The notes under the pieces are model-generated. The model was not told the DNA's origin, did no database searches, and saw only the letters and a program-made list of their open reading frames with translations. From Marsupella aquatica (taxonomy: Eukaryota > Marchantiophyta): a stretch of 64,000 nt of DNA. Below, piece by piece: positions 47,081 through 58,683 of the stretch. The DNA is taken from positions 19,902,001 to 19,966,000 of the forward strand of contig OZ316893.1 of NCBI GenBank assembly GCA_973895155.1. The letters are read 5' to 3'. Numbering within the stretch: the stretch's first letter is position 1; each line of letters opens with the position of its first letter. The position numbers were made by a program, and so were the translations under genes.

Positions 47081-49292
47081 TCTTCACCGGTTTCAAATAC
47101 ACACAAGGGTCAAATACACTTCTGTGAAAACCTTGTGACCGAATCCAATCGTCAAACCGCTTGTTCCACTGTCTTGGTGACTGCTTCAACCCATACAAGG
47201 ATTTCAGCAATCTGCAAACCAATTCCTCCTGTCCTCTCTTCACAAAACCTAGCGGTTGTCTCATGAAGATCACCTCTTCCAATGTGCCATAGAGGAAAGC
47301 TGTGACAACATCCATCTGATCTAGGAGCAGACCAAATATTACAACAAGTACACACAATAGTCGTATTGTAGAGTACTTAGCAACTGGTGAGAAGACCTCA
47401 TTGTAATCCACACCTTTCTCTTGTGTAAATCCCTTTGCTACCAATCTAGCCTTGTAGACCTTCGATCCACCTCCTATGGAATTATCCTTCAGCTTGTAAA
47501 TCCACTTGCTGTCCACCACTTGCTGACCCTTAGGCAGCTTAACAAGCTCCCAAGTTTTGTTGTCCTTTAGTGACTGCATCTCCGTTTGCATTGTTGCAGT
47601 CCACTTCTGCTTCTCTTTTGAAGCACTTGCCTCATGAAATGAAGAAGGTTCTCCTTCTTCCAAAATTAACGCATCACCCTCATCATCAGCTGTAAAATCA
47701 TCCTCTTGCAGTTGAGATGAATCAACCCACTGTCCATACCTTGATGGAGCGCGTACAGTGCGACCAGATGTTCTTCTAGCCGATGACTCCGGTTGATCTG
47801 CGTGTGCTGGTACAATTTGAAGCTCAACAGCATCCACTTGCTGCTCACCAGCATCAACAAACTCCTCTGGTTCCTCTGGCACAGGAACCAGCTCCATAAT
47901 TGGAGCAACTCCTTCTCTCCGGTCATGCACCTCATAACCAATCTCCCCCTCAACGAGATCCGGGATAGGAGATTTTCCTTTGTCAGTACGGGAGACCTGA
48001 GTATTCTCCCCCTCCTTTAATAATCTGGATTCATTGAAGGAAACATCCCTACTGACAACGAGCTTACAGGCAATAGGATCCCATAGCCTATAGGCTTTCA
48101 CACCACTATGGTACCCAAGAAAAACACATTTCCTGGAGGTAGGATCCAACTTGGTCCTATTCTGCTTTGGTGTGAGAGCATATGCATCACTTCCAAAAAT
48201 TACCAAGCCATGATAGTCTGCTTGCCGCTTATAGCGCATCTCAAACGGCGTTTTGAAATTGATAGCACTAGAAGGAGAAAGATTTACCAAATAAGCTGCG
48301 GTATTGACAACTTCTGCCCAAAATTCTTGTGGTAAACCTGATTGGCTCAACATACTCCGTGACCGCTCCAACAGTGTCCGATTGAGCCTCTCAGCGACAC
48401 CATTCTGCTGCGGAGTATAAACTGTGGTGAGATGACGAGTTATCCCCTGTTCTGAACAGTACTCTTCAAATTCCATTGAAGTGTACTCCCCGCCGTTGTC
48501 TGACCTCAGACTCTTCACCCTTGTATCCAAACACTTGATCGTGTTTCCAGTCTGATTCTCCACCTGGGCCTTCCACTTCTTAAAAATGGACAAGACATCA
48601 GACTTATGCGTCATGAAATAAATCCACACAAATCTTGAGTAATCATCAATAAATGATACATAGTACAACTTTCCAGAGTGTGAGGGAGTCGGGGATGGAC
48701 CCCACACGTCACTATGTATGTACTCAAGAACCGCTTTGGAACGATGAGTTCCAACACCAAAAGCACGACGATGCTGCTTTCCAAGAATGCAATGCTCACA
48801 AAACTCTAATTTACAAGATTGCAAATCAGAAATGAGTCCATTCTTCCGTAAGATAGCCAAACCCTTCTCACTCATGTGGCCTAGCCGTGAATGCCACAGT
48901 TGAGTCATCTCCTCATGAGACTTGGTTACATTGGCCTCTCCACATACAGTATTGCCCTGTAACACATACAAATTCTTTTGTCTACTCCCCTTCAAAATCA
49001 CTGTCTCTCCCGACCTGACTTGAAGTTCACCATCAATAACGCTCCATTGATGACCATTTGAATCCAACACACCGAGTGAAATCAGATTCTTACGCATGCC
49101 AGGTACATACCTGACTCCGGACACTGTGCGCACAGCGCCATCAAACATTTGAATCTTCACAGACCCAATTCCCTCAATTTGACAGGAGTGATCATTTCCC
49201 ATCAGAACTGAACCGTTTGAAATAGAGTAAGAACTGAAAAACTCACGAATGTAACAAATATGAAAAGAGCAAGCACAATCAAGAATCCACAC
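47037..49292 (-). CDS. Copia pol: protease, integrase, N-terminal reverse transcriptase
   Basis: About 751 codons. It starts in the protease WILDCACSFHIC, where most copia proteins have D-S/T-G/A. Next come the GAG-pre-integrase HxxH-CxxC zinc region (LWHSRLGHM, CEHCILGKQ) and the integrase core with D, D and E in IHSDVWGP, SDNGGEY and AERLNRTLLE. The copia C-terminal block FLGYHSGVKAYRLWDP precedes the RT start (KWIYKLK, YKARLVAKGFTQ, QMDVVTAFLYG, where K usually replaces the second V). A one-base frameshift cuts it off at CG just before YVDD. The frame is continuous with gag except for an intervening TGA at 49,338-49,340. Confidence 0.95.
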   Translation of the reverse strand: MWILDCACSFHICYIREFFSSYSISNGSVLMGNDHSCQIEGIGSVKIQMFDGAVRTVSGVRYVPGMRKNLISLGVLDSNGHQWSVIDGELQVRSGETVILKGSRQKNLYVLQGNTVCGEANVTKSHEEMTQLWHSRLGHMSEKGLAILRKNGLISDLQSCKLEFCEHCILGKQHRRAFGVGTHRSKAVLEYIHSDVWGPSPTPSHSGKLYYVSFIDDYSRFVWIYFMTHKSDVLSIFKKWKAQVENQTGNTIKCLDTRVKSLRSDNGGEYTSMEFEEYCSEQGITRHLTTVYTPQQNGVAERLNRTLLERSRSMLSQSGLPQEFWAEVVNTAAYLVNLSPSSAINFKTPFEMRYKRQADYHGLVIFGSDAYALTPKQNRTKLDPTSRKCVFLGYHSGVKAYRLWDPIACKLVVSRDVSFNESRLLKEGENTQVSRTDKGKSPIPDLVEGEIGYEVHDRREGVAPIMELVPVPEEPEEFVDAGEQQVDAVELQIVPAHADQPESSARRTSGRTVRAPSRYGQWVDSSQLQEDDFTADDEGDALILEEGEPSSFHEASASKEKQKWTATMQTEMQSLKDNKTWELVKLPKGQQVVDSKWIYKLKDNSIGGGSKVYKARLVAKGFTQEKGVDYNEVFSPVAKYSTIRLLCVLVVIFGLLLDQMDVVTAFLYGTLEEVIFMRQPLGFVKRGQEELVCRLLKSLYGLKQSPRQWNKRFDDWIRSQGFHRSVFDPCVYLKPVKNVVFGFIIFSTLCG

Positions 49293-49337
49293 ATCATCTG
49301 CTCTCCTAGATGACGTGCACAGGGCATACCCCCGGCT

Positions 49338-50278
49338 TCATAAAACATACTCATCATTGAGTAAATCAGCTTCTCCATCAGCCCTAGCCACATTTGCCGA
49401 TGAAGTTTCCGCTGCCTTTCCCTTACAGTCTCGCTTGAAGTGTCCAACTTGGTTGCACTTCCAACATGTCACCTGCCTCCTCTGAGGGGATTTACCCTTG
49501 GACTTAGATCTGGATTTAGATCTAAACTGGGTTCTACGGTCCCCAGTTGGTCGCTGCATACTCCTCCCACGGTTAACATTGAGGGCAGCACCAGATGATG
49601 AAGGCTGTGACGTGATGTGCATCTTCTGCTGAAGATCATCACTAAGCAGAGAACTTATCACGTCATTGTATGAAATGGTATCCCTATCACGATGCAACAA
49701 CACTCGTGATAGGGACTGGTAAGATGGAGGCAATGAACTAAGAAGCTGCAGAGCCTTCGTCTCATCATTCAAAGTCTCCCCAAGGTTTTCCAAGTCAACG
49801 ACCATGTCGTTGAAAGCATCCACATGGTCTTGCAACTTCGTACCAGATTCCTTCATCCTGAAACTCATGAGTTTGTAGGAAGTGTAGAGCCGGTTTGACA
49901 ACTCCTTGCTGTGATACTTGCTCTGCAATTCTGCAAACAAGGACATGCAATCCTTATGTGCACCCAACTGCTTGATGATGGGAGGCATGAGATAGAGTGT
50001 AACACACCACACTCCCTGCTCCTGCATGCGGTCCCATTGTTTCTCATCAACATCGTCTTACGAGGGCTCAGCAGTTGGCCCATCCCTGACGCATAGAGCA
50101 CTCCCTTCACCTGCTTCTCCCATAGCAAGTAGTCAGAGCGCCCATCATACTTTGTCACTTCATACTTGGGTCCCCCAAGCTTGAAAGTCCCCATCTTCTT
50201 CTTTGGCACTACCGTGAGCTCCGGTAGTAGTACTGCTTCCTCCACCACACGCCGCACCGGTGATGGTATCGGTGTCAC
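49338..50278 (-). pseudogene. Copia gag, frameshifted
   Basis: The N-terminal part (from about 50,278, motif KYDGRSDYLLWEKQVKGVL) and the rest (from 50,027, motifs YLMPPI, LYTSYKLMSFRMKESGTKL, LLSSLPPSYQSL) are in different frames, with a one-base shift near 50,050-50,065. The C-terminal zinc knuckle CWKCNQVGHFKRDC is intact. The frame ends in TGA at 49,338 and the same frame reopens into protease, so a single substitution separates gag from pol. No clear ATG start is visible for the N-terminal part. Confidence 0.85.
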
Positions 50279-50614
50279 ATGCTCTTCCTCTTTGCATCAA
50301 AGAGCCAATCCCGGACTCAAAACAATCGTCTTGCCTCAATCTCTCCGTTGAGTCAAAACACTTGACGCTTCTCCCTCCGAGTCGATTGCCAACTTTCTTC
50401 ACAAAATCCAGAACGACGAAAACTTAGATCTCTCTGCACCACGAGCTCCGTTCAGCGATTTCTTCACACCGTTAGAAAGCTCTTGCCCCGATCTATCCGT
50501 TGAGCCCATAAACTCCAAGTTCCATGCGACGGAACTCCAGGAAATCCACCGACACTCAACGCTGGAAAAACCGTAATGAAATCCCGTCACGAACACACGT
50601 CACCTCCCAAGCAT

Positions 50615-50626
50615 GCTCTGATACCA
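50615..50626 (-). promoter_or_regulatory. Primer binding site, initiator Met-tRNA type
   Basis: TGGTATCAGAGC on the minus strand, two bases inside the 5' LTR boundary, is the canonical copia PBS complementary to the 3' part of plant initiator methionine tRNA. Confidence 0.95.
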
Positions 50627-50628
50627 AT

Positions 50629-51013
50629 TGTTGAGCATAGACGACGATCGCAACGGCAAGCCCATGAACCATCCAACGCACAATAGTCGACACAAGAGAT
50701 ACGTGGTTCACCTCCTTGAGGCTACGTCCACGGGAACACACAAGAGAGCTTTACTGAACTCTAAGCCCGTCGGCTATACCGAGTCTCCACAGTGTAAGCT
50801 CTCCCTATCTCTCAAGTGGCTCCATAACAATGAGCCTTGGTTCTACCTCTCCAAGCACACATGCCTCTTATGATATAGTGTGCAACGTAGTTGTACCTAA
50901 CCACATAGTTGTACCTAATCACGTAGTTGTACCTAACCACGTAGTTGTACCAACCCACGTTGTTGTACCAACCACGTCATACCTAACCTAGACGTAAGAG
51001 TAAATACCCAACA
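50629..51013 (-). repeat. 5' LTR of the copia element
   Basis: 385 bases with TG...CA ends. It differs from the 3' LTR only by three extra 18-base units (ACCTAACCACATAGTTGT type, 50,898-50,951). It should carry the element's promoter; no TATA assignment is made. Confidence 0.95.
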
Positions 51014-51018
51014 ACCTT

Positions 51019-54000
51019 AAACTCTCCCAAAGTTGCCTGTAACAATTAGTTTAGCAAATAAGTAGGTGAGTTTAGGCAATGGAGTTTAGCAGTGAAACAA
51101 CTGTGGTTAACAGCTCCCACAAATGGAGCTCAGCATCTTGACCCACATACTGGTTGCATATCAAGAAAAGTGCTGCTCTCACAGCCTTCAAAAACACTAG
51201 GTTATATCTGGAGTTCCATTGATCAAGGCTCTAAAATTACATAATTGTACACACATATAGCTTTACATATCCATTAAAGAGTACACAGCTGTAAGGTGAT
51301 TCATAAATTTTAGAGATACTCTACTATACATACGCACAACATGTTTTAGATGGCCTTAGAACTACCGCAAACATGTATCTTTTGGGTTTTGAAGTGCAAA
51401 GTTGATTATTCACATAATCACTGCAAGTATTACCTCGCACAACCCTCGGGGGCCTCAATCCAAGGGGTGTCTCATATCACGCTCGAAGTTTTGGAAGAAT
51501 AAACACCCTAAAAGTTAAGTCAATAAAGTTTTTTTAGGAATTTTTTACCCTTAACTTAATGGAATATTCCAAGAATATTCCCATATTTGATTTTAAAAAA
51601 CCCTATGATTATTATAATTCTCAAAATTGGATTAAAATAACCCTAATGTTCTTCAACAAAAATTTAAAAGTATTTCACTAAACCCAATAAAAAAACCCTA
51701 TACTTATTCATGCGTGATGGGTCGGAAGAAAAGAAGTGAGGACCCCGGGGCACAACCTAATCCTTGCTCAGACCTTGTCCAGAATTAGTGGGAGAATTAG
51801 CCCATGATAAACAAATGTAATTTATGGCTTAATTTGAGCATGTGTCACAATAGAAAATAGGTGTATTTGTAACAAGTGAGGGGTCTATATTATTTTAAGA
51901 CAATTACTTGTAAATCTACCTTCTATACATAAAGTGTTCAAAACTTTACAGTTGTGTAACTCATGTCCATATATTCCCATAGCACTTGGACTGAATCTTC
52001 CATGTTGGGGTTTGTTACTTGGGGGTCGTAAGTTCACGGGGTGTCAAAATATAACAACTTCTTTGCAAGTTGGGAATCACAACAATTTGAGATCTACCTA
52101 TCTGCCTATCTATACTAATAATTCACAATAGAAGTCTAGGGTTCATGGTCTGCTCGTAGAGTGAAGTCATAGATCATAAAATGTTTGGTATGTGAGTAAG
52201 TATGGGCATATGACATATGGGTCACGCAGCCCAGCTCGCAGCCCTTCCTGTGCAGAGGCACCAGTACTCTGGCTAGTTGGATAGTACAATTGGTGCTTGA
52301 TAACACTTGGATGAACATCTTCACAAGCTATGAGATAGAGATAGAATGGATCTAGTCTTCCCGGAACTCTGCATTTGAAATTGATGGGAGTAAAATACAA
52401 TTAATAACTAGAATTAATGGCAAAACAAAACTGGCATACTTGAGAATAATATAGACAAGATTAAGGATTATGGGAGAAACAAAGACATTTTATTGTGCAA
52501 GTGAGACAAAGCAAATTTTGAATTAGAAAACACTATCCACTTGTTTAAATTACATTTACTTGCATCCGAATTGGTGAATATGACAAGGAAGTGAACATTG
52601 AATTGTAGTTGACAGTAAAAACAAAGCAACTATAGTCAACAGAAGAGTATCAGGTAATGGTGATGAAAATGTCTTGGATTTATGGGAGCATTGAGGGATT
52701 AATCTGGGGATTAATGGTCACCAAAATTGTAGGTTAAAGGGGCAGCGATGGAAGGAGAGAATAGTGGATGAAGATTACCAGTGAGAACAATGGAACAAGG
52801 ATCAATCCTGGGAAATTTTGACATCATTGCACAATATAGGTGTGGAGTCATTGGAGAGAAAGAATGTTTGAGGGTACTAGAACGATTCAAATAGTGGAAA
52901 AAACAAGAATGAGGTGTTCTAATCGTAAACATTAATTGCAGCAAGATTTACAAGTGTTGTAAGTGTGGACGAGGAAAAGATTGTTGAAGGATACACATGG
53001 TATAGAGCAAAAGTTTCTTGGAGGATAGTTGGTGTAATGCTTTGTATTGACAGGAGTAGGGAGCTAAGAAAAGCATGAAGGAAGCGTTGGGAAATTAATA
53101 GCGCAGAAAAAAAATCAATTTCCTAATTTAGTGATGAAAAACATGGAGGAAATGCAAATCTGGTGGAAATTTGGCATACTGTAGGGGAGAAAGGTATTGG
53201 AGAATTTGGAGAGGAGATATTTGCTTCATGGTACACAGCCAAGCTCTGAAGAGTATCTTTGAGGAGTATTATTGGAAAAGACATGAGAGGAGATCGAGTA
53301 AACAGGATCCAATACTTAGAATCAGAATTCTACTAATAGGGCAGGGTGGTTTTGAGGCCAACGAAAAACAAGGAAGAGGTAAGCAATACAACAAAAAAAT
53401 CACAGCCTAGTATTATAATTGACAGCTCATAGACATTGAGGAGAATGCAATCTGTAGTAAACATTGTGGTGAATAAATGAGGAACCACAATTGGTTCTGA
53501 ACAAGTAGGACAAGTACTACACCATGAACTAGGTTACTAACAATGGAAGAGAGCATAATGGCAAGGAGATTAGAAAGATCAAGACAAGAGGGAGAAGATG
53601 AGTGGTAAATACAAACCAAGGTATTATTCTACAAGAAAAGAAGAACTGTAAACACTTTATTTGACCTGAGGGTAGCAAGTGTATGCGTGAATACTTAGTG
53701 TGACACATGGGGGAGGCAATATTGATGAATCACAAAGAAAATAGAAGGAGGCAATGTCAATAGCAGTACAGCAATATTAAGCAGCTTACAAAGACATCAT
53801 GTGACAGACAAATACGCAAGTTTTTGGAGGAATTTCATTGGACATGGTGTACTGAAGGGGGATCTTCAGAGTGCATGTACAAAATGCAACTAAGGATGAG
53901 GATGAAACTTATACAATCACCTATGACACGATTGAGAAAATCTGATGTAGAGATGAGGATTTATTCATGAAACATGGGCAGTGATATTTTCATCTCCAGA

Positions 54001-56220
54001 CTATCTAGTGTAGACTATTTCTCTCCAAGTAACAAGTAGTCACATTGGGTTACCAAGTAGTTGGGGGGCAGATGTTACTTGACGCTTTTAACAAAAGAAT
54101 GAAACTATAAGGAGAAATTCACTAAATGCAACAAAAGGAAAGAATATGATTGGCAATGACAGCATATAGAAGCCAACTTAGTACAACTGAGTGCATCTCT
54201 AGCACAATCTATATTCCAGCAGGTAGAGAGGCAAAAGATGAGGTACAAGTATAAGCAATCCACAATGAACAACAAAGAGGAGAGAGCACTTATCTTATAC
54301 AAAATAGCAACGTTGATATTAAGCACAATGGCCCATGCCAATGCTCCATTCCCTGCTCCATTCACAAGAAAGTGCAAAAGTAGTCATTCCAATCTCACTT
54401 GACATTATAACAGGTTCACTTGTTAGTATGTACACCTTTGTTTTGGTTTAGGTATAGCATTTATGAAAAATAGATACAGGAAATCAGGTGTTTTCAAACT
54501 TTTTTGGTCAGTCTAGATCTTCATACACAACCACTGCAAGAAGTCACAAGACAAATAATGAGCACAAACACTGTCTTACCTACCTCATCACGGGTCATGC
54601 ACAATAATATCTATATGGTTAAGTGGCTCTAGTTGTCTAGCAAGATCAGTGACAGATCCTTTTGGATGAATTCACTGTTCCTTGCCTAGGTTCTAAAGGC
54701 TCTTTGAGTCTAATCAAGATTACTGATAGATTCACGAGGATCTATTCAATCTTGAATGTCTTGCCTGGCTTAACCTTGATCTGATAAATGAGCTCTGATG
54801 AAAAATCAGGATTTATTAATTCTCTGCACAACAACTGATTGTTAGCAGTATATCTTGACATACACATCTCCCTAGTGTGAAGATAGACAACTCTCCATGT
54901 TAGCAATAACTAAGTAATTTCTAAATCATCTAGTCCATCAATTGGACTCTTTTGAACTAGATCTGGGATTTTCATTGTCCCCAAACCCTTGGTCTTTGTC
55001 AGGCACTCTTCACTGTTCCTAAGAGGCCTGACAAGTATCAAGTCCAGCTATTTTCATACTAGAGGTTTTCTGCTCGACTACTGACGGGCTTGCCTTGTAT
55101 TTTGTTCTATTTGAGGGTTTCCCCTTTTCTCTAGTGGCTTTTGGTCCCCATTGGCCATTGTCATTGAAAAGAAGAAGTACAAGTAGTGTCATGGCCCCTT
55201 CCCCCAAAATCTAGGAAAGTAACCACTGGGTTGGTCACACACTACCAAACGAAGTTCTCAACAAAGGTACATGGCTCCCCTTTCCTTCTCCATGCTACCT
55301 CTGAGGTGGAATCTAGTATGTATGTAATCCAAACTGCATAGTTGCCTTTCCTTCTCCCTCGTACCTCTGAAGTGCAGTAAACAAATACCCAAAACCTACA
55401 GCAGGTCCATGACCAATTGGGTTGGTCACACACCATCCTTACATAGCTCCCCTTTTCGTCTCTGCCTCTAAACAGACTAAACTGGACTGTAGAGTACATA
55501 CAAAAGCATTTTCCCCCCAAAACCTCCCAGATAAGTCAGTGTTGCACGAGCCTAGCTTCAGCGAATCGGGGACATCAAGTCCTGTCCAAAAACGCAAATC
55601 CAGAGAAGCGGCAGCGGGGCTAAAGGACAGTGTCAAACGGTCAAATTAAGAGGCCCTTCGCCCCTTCCCAAATCCCAATACAGTAACTGACAGGATTTGA
55701 AACCCAGACCACTTCACTTGACTTGACTTGAGTCCAGGACTGTACTGGACTCTTCAGTAAGCTCCTCTACTTCAGTTTGAAAAAACGAATACTCGCCGGC
55801 TCTGTTCTGAGCTCCTATCTCAAACCGCTCTGTACAGGAGAACAACGAATACCTCGAGCACTCCATAGACGAGGAACACGATCGTGTCCCCTCGAGAAAA
55901 AGCAGCAGATCAGATCAGAGCAGAAAAAGCAGTAGAGCAGAGCAGAGCATAGCAGTGACAGACATAGGCTTTGTGGTCGTCAGAGGACGGGCGCACAATT
56001 GTGTGAGACAGGCTGGATCGAAGCTGCGAAGCTCGGGTCGATGATACGGATGCAGCTGATGCTGAGCGGAGGACACCAGAAACGCAGTAGAACCGCGGTC
56101 GTGTTGCAATCTCGAAATATCGGAGTATCGGATCGGCAGGGATGATGAGCGGGAGGAAATCAGAAATGCAGTAGTACCGGGGTCGTGTTGCGATCTCGAC
56201 GTATCGGAGTGTCGGACAGG
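51019..56220. other. Intergenic DNA, no gene recognised
   Basis: About 5 kb lacking long ORFs, transposase or reverse transcriptase motifs. A diverged tandem duplicate of about 190 bases is visible at 55,215-55,280 and 55,405-55,460 (TGGGTTGGTCACACAC then GGCTCCCCTTT-like). The 52,500-54,400 part is purine-rich on the plus strand and may be a decayed repeat I cannot classify. Confidence 0.4.
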
Positions 56221-56330
56221 GAGCAAGAAGAAGAAGAAGAAGAAGAAGAAGAAGAAGAAGGTTGTGTTGGAAAGCTCGAAACATTGGAGTTTTGGACAGG
56301 GAGCAAGAAGAAGAAGAAGAAGGCCCCTAA
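56077..56330. repeat. Degenerate 80-bp tandem repeat with GAA microsatellites
   Basis: Three blocks share GGTCGTGTTGCRATCTCGA-ATCGGAGT-TCGGA-AGGGA (56,096, 56,179 and 56,262 regions). GAA triplet runs occupy about 56,225-56,260 and 56,304-56,321. They lie 700 bases upstream of the ADIP-like start and could fall in its leader or promoter. Confidence 0.65.
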
Positions 56331-57002
56331 TTGCTCAGTCTAGTGTTCATTTCGAGGCACAAAGAAGAGGAAGAAGAAGGCAGATCTGGGCCGAGAGGTC
56401 GTGGGATTGTGAAGTGGAACGAGCTTTAGTTCACCTGTCATAGTTTCGTAAGGCGACGGGTGGGTGGGTGAAGTGTGGTGTCTACATTGGAGGTCGATTT
56501 GCTGCGAGAGCCTCGAGCTGGTAGATCGAAGCTCCTTTCCAATGTCACTGGGTGTGGTGTCTGCCTCTACCGTTTAAGACGGATTCTGGACTAAGAGGCT
56601 ATCGGCATTGGGCGGCATTCCTTCGTTAAAGTTTCGTTTGGAGGTCTCTAGACTAGAATCGGCGGTCTGTTTCAGCTGGAGATTTGGTTTGGCGTCTTGG
56701 TGGTGTGATGAGTTCTTCCCAAATTGTCAAGGTGATATCATTCGTGTCTGCTCATCCAATAGTCGGATCTGCCGGGACGAGATGTGTCAGGAGGCCATGG
56801 GACAGGACGATAGCCCTTGCCAAGGCTTTTTGAAATGCAGTAACGGTGGGGGTGAGTGAGCGGTGAACTGGCATTCTTTCAAAGCGTCAATTGGAAAGTG
56901 TGGGCGGAGGGATCGAACTGAGAAAGTAAATCGTACTGCCAGTTCAAGTTGCACGCATCGGAGAGCGATTGGATTGGTTTTGACTGAGCAGAGGGAGGTA
57001 CA

Positions 57003-58202
57003 ATGGGGTACTTCGATTCTGACGACGAGAGCAAGCAGTCAATCGTGTCCTCTCTTCAACAAGGCGGAGATACATTTGCAGATGTTGACAACTTGGATCA
57101 ATGTGTTAAATATGTAAGGCAAATGCTGAACACTTACGGCTTCCCTTCGAATCTCGACTTATACGCAAATGATCCGGAATCAATCGTGCAAACATGTAAC
57201 TGTATATACGCTCTCCTCCAGTACCGACAGAGGGACATTGAGTTCCGAAGGTCTGCAGATGACCAGAGGCAGAGGGCCATGTCTGATATGACGAGGCTTG
57301 AAGCCAAGGTCGAACGTCAAGACGCCCAGTTGGCGGCCAAGGAGCGGGAGCTGTCATCTCTAACGAGTAAGGTACAAAAGGCAGAAGTTGCATTCAAGGT
57401 CCAGCTAGAGAAGTTGCAGCATGAGCGAGATGAGCTCCAGCGGCTTGTGTTGGCAACAAAGCAAGTTCAAGTTCAACAGTCCCATGAACTGAAGAAAAAA
57501 GAGAAGGAGTACATTAAACTGCAAGAGAAATTGAACCAGGTTTTGACTGAGAAGAAGAAAGAAACCAAGCCAGGATTAGAAATCATGAACTTGTTGCAGA
57601 AAGAGGGTCGGCAACGAGGGACTTGGAATAGCAAGAAGACCGATGGTGATTTTTACAAAATGATTGTGGATGCGTATGAAGCAAAGAAACAGGAGCTAAT
57701 GGCTGAAAATATGGATTTGCGTGCATTGCTTCGGTCAATGCAGTCGGACATGCGTGACTTCTTGAATTCACCAAATGCTATTCATAAAACAAATTCCATG
57801 AATGGAAGTTTTGAAGCAGAGCAACCGTCGTCTCCTCGACTCGGAGGTACAGATGTTTTCGATCTTCCATTCCCCATGGCCAGGGATCAAATTGAGCAGA
57901 GCTTAAGAGCAAAGATGGCTTCTATCAAGGAACGATTGATGCAAGTACAAGAAACTCAGAGAGCGTCCAAGCCGGGTACGCCAGCAATAGGCACTGTGAG
58001 AGGGCATGAACTAGATTCACAGCTTGTGGAGACTGGAAGTGTCATCAATGAACAACCATCGCTCATGAGCCAAAAACTCGCAGAAAATCGAAGATTCTAT
58101 TCCCTGGCGCCACCGACACCAGAGCTGGGACTTTCAGAAGAAGAGAAATTCTGCAATGACTCCAACGGCACTAGGAATGGGAATGGGACTCTGAGAAGCT
58201 GA
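57003..58202 (+). CDS. ADIP/SSX2IP-like coiled-coil protein
   Basis: A single uninterrupted 399-codon frame beginning ATGGGGTACTTCG. Residues 28-82 form the family N-terminal region (NLDQCVKYVRQMLNTYGFP, then IVQTCNCIYALLQYRQRDIEFR), as in afadin- and alpha-actinin-binding proteins. A long coiled coil runs over about 84-188. A second conserved segment at about 214-256 (DFYKMIVDAYEAKKQELMAE) precedes a Ser/Pro-rich, probably disordered tail. In animals SSX2IP/MSD1 sits at centriolar satellites and anchors microtubules. The plant relative (from memory Arabidopsis AT5G57410) is listed as microtubule-associated. The absence of introns contrasts with CCDC39 and SMP-C2 in this window. Upstream non-coding exons cannot be excluded, and a retrocopy is possible though I see no poly-A tract or target duplication. 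Confidence 0.85.
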   Translation: MGYFDSDDESKQSIVSSLQQGGDTFADVDNLDQCVKYVRQMLNTYGFPSNLDLYANDPESIVQTCNCIYALLQYRQRDIEFRRSADDQRQRAMSDMTRLEAKVERQDAQLAAKERELSSLTSKVQKAEVAFKVQLEKLQHERDELQRLVLATKQVQVQQSHELKKKEKEYIKLQEKLNQVLTEKKKETKPGLEIMNLLQKEGRQRGTWNSKKTDGDFYKMIVDAYEAKKQELMAENMDLRALLRSMQSDMRDFLNSPNAIHKTNSMNGSFEAEQPSSPRLGGTDVFDLPFPMARDQIEQSLRAKMASIKERLMQVQETQRASKPGTPAIGTVRGHELDSQLVETGSVINEQPSLMSQKLAENRRFYSLAPPTPELGLSEEEKFCNDSNGTRNGNGTLRS

Positions 58203-58603
58203 TGACGTGCTGCTCGCAGTATTCTCTCTTGGCAGACATATCCACGCAGGTTTACAAATCTTATTCTGATCTCAAGAGAAGGTCGTCTCTGTATTTGACT
58301 AGGTCAATGCTCCACTGGGCAGATGGACAATGGAAAGTCAGTTGTATGCTAGTGATTATATTAAAAGAATGGTCTGCAATAGGAGAGTTGCTGCAGACTT
58401 TGAAACCGGGCCCGTTGCGTTAAATAGGGCCGATAAAACGTACTGGTTAAAATATTACATTCTGGAAGCAAAGAACAAGAAGGAGAGACGATGCAAGTGT
58501 CTCAAGATTGATGCATTCGGTCCTTAAAAGTTGTCTCTCGATTTGACCAGTAATAGATACATCAACACTCAAGGCATTGCTTGATCATGAGGATAAGTTC
58601 GCC

Positions 58604-58683
58604 ATGTTTGCAGAGAAATTGGTCGAGGAATTCGTCACTTATGATGTTTGCAGAGAAATTGGACGAGGAATTCGTTACTTATG
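58604..58683. repeat. 40-bp tandem duplication
   Basis: ATGTTTGCAGAGAAATTGGT at 58,604 recurs as ATGTTTGCAGAGAAATTGGA at 58,644; both continue CGAGGAATTCGT-ACTTATG. Two mismatches in 40 bases. Confidence 0.9.

Larger units (their letters stand above)
45542..51013 (-). mobile_element. Full-length Ty1/copia LTR retrotransposon
   Basis: The 5,472-base element reads on the minus strand. Both ends are LTRs (50,629-51,013 and 45,542-45,872). The host site ACCTT is duplicated perfectly (45,537-45,541 and 51,014-51,018). Next to the upstream LTR, TGGTATCAGAGC (50,615-50,626) is the initiator-methionine tRNA primer site; AAGGGGAAGAT (45,873-45,883) is the polypurine tract. Internal order is gag, protease, integrase, reverse transcriptase, RNase H, the copia order. 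The LTRs are identical apart from one 54-base indel, so insertion was recent. Two frameshifts and one in-frame stop break the coding region. Confidence 0.97.

Noticed and set aside
52500-54400. Possible decayed LTR retrotransposon
   Set aside because: Purine-rich and ORF-poor, but no reverse transcriptase, integrase, LTR ends or target duplication could be identified.
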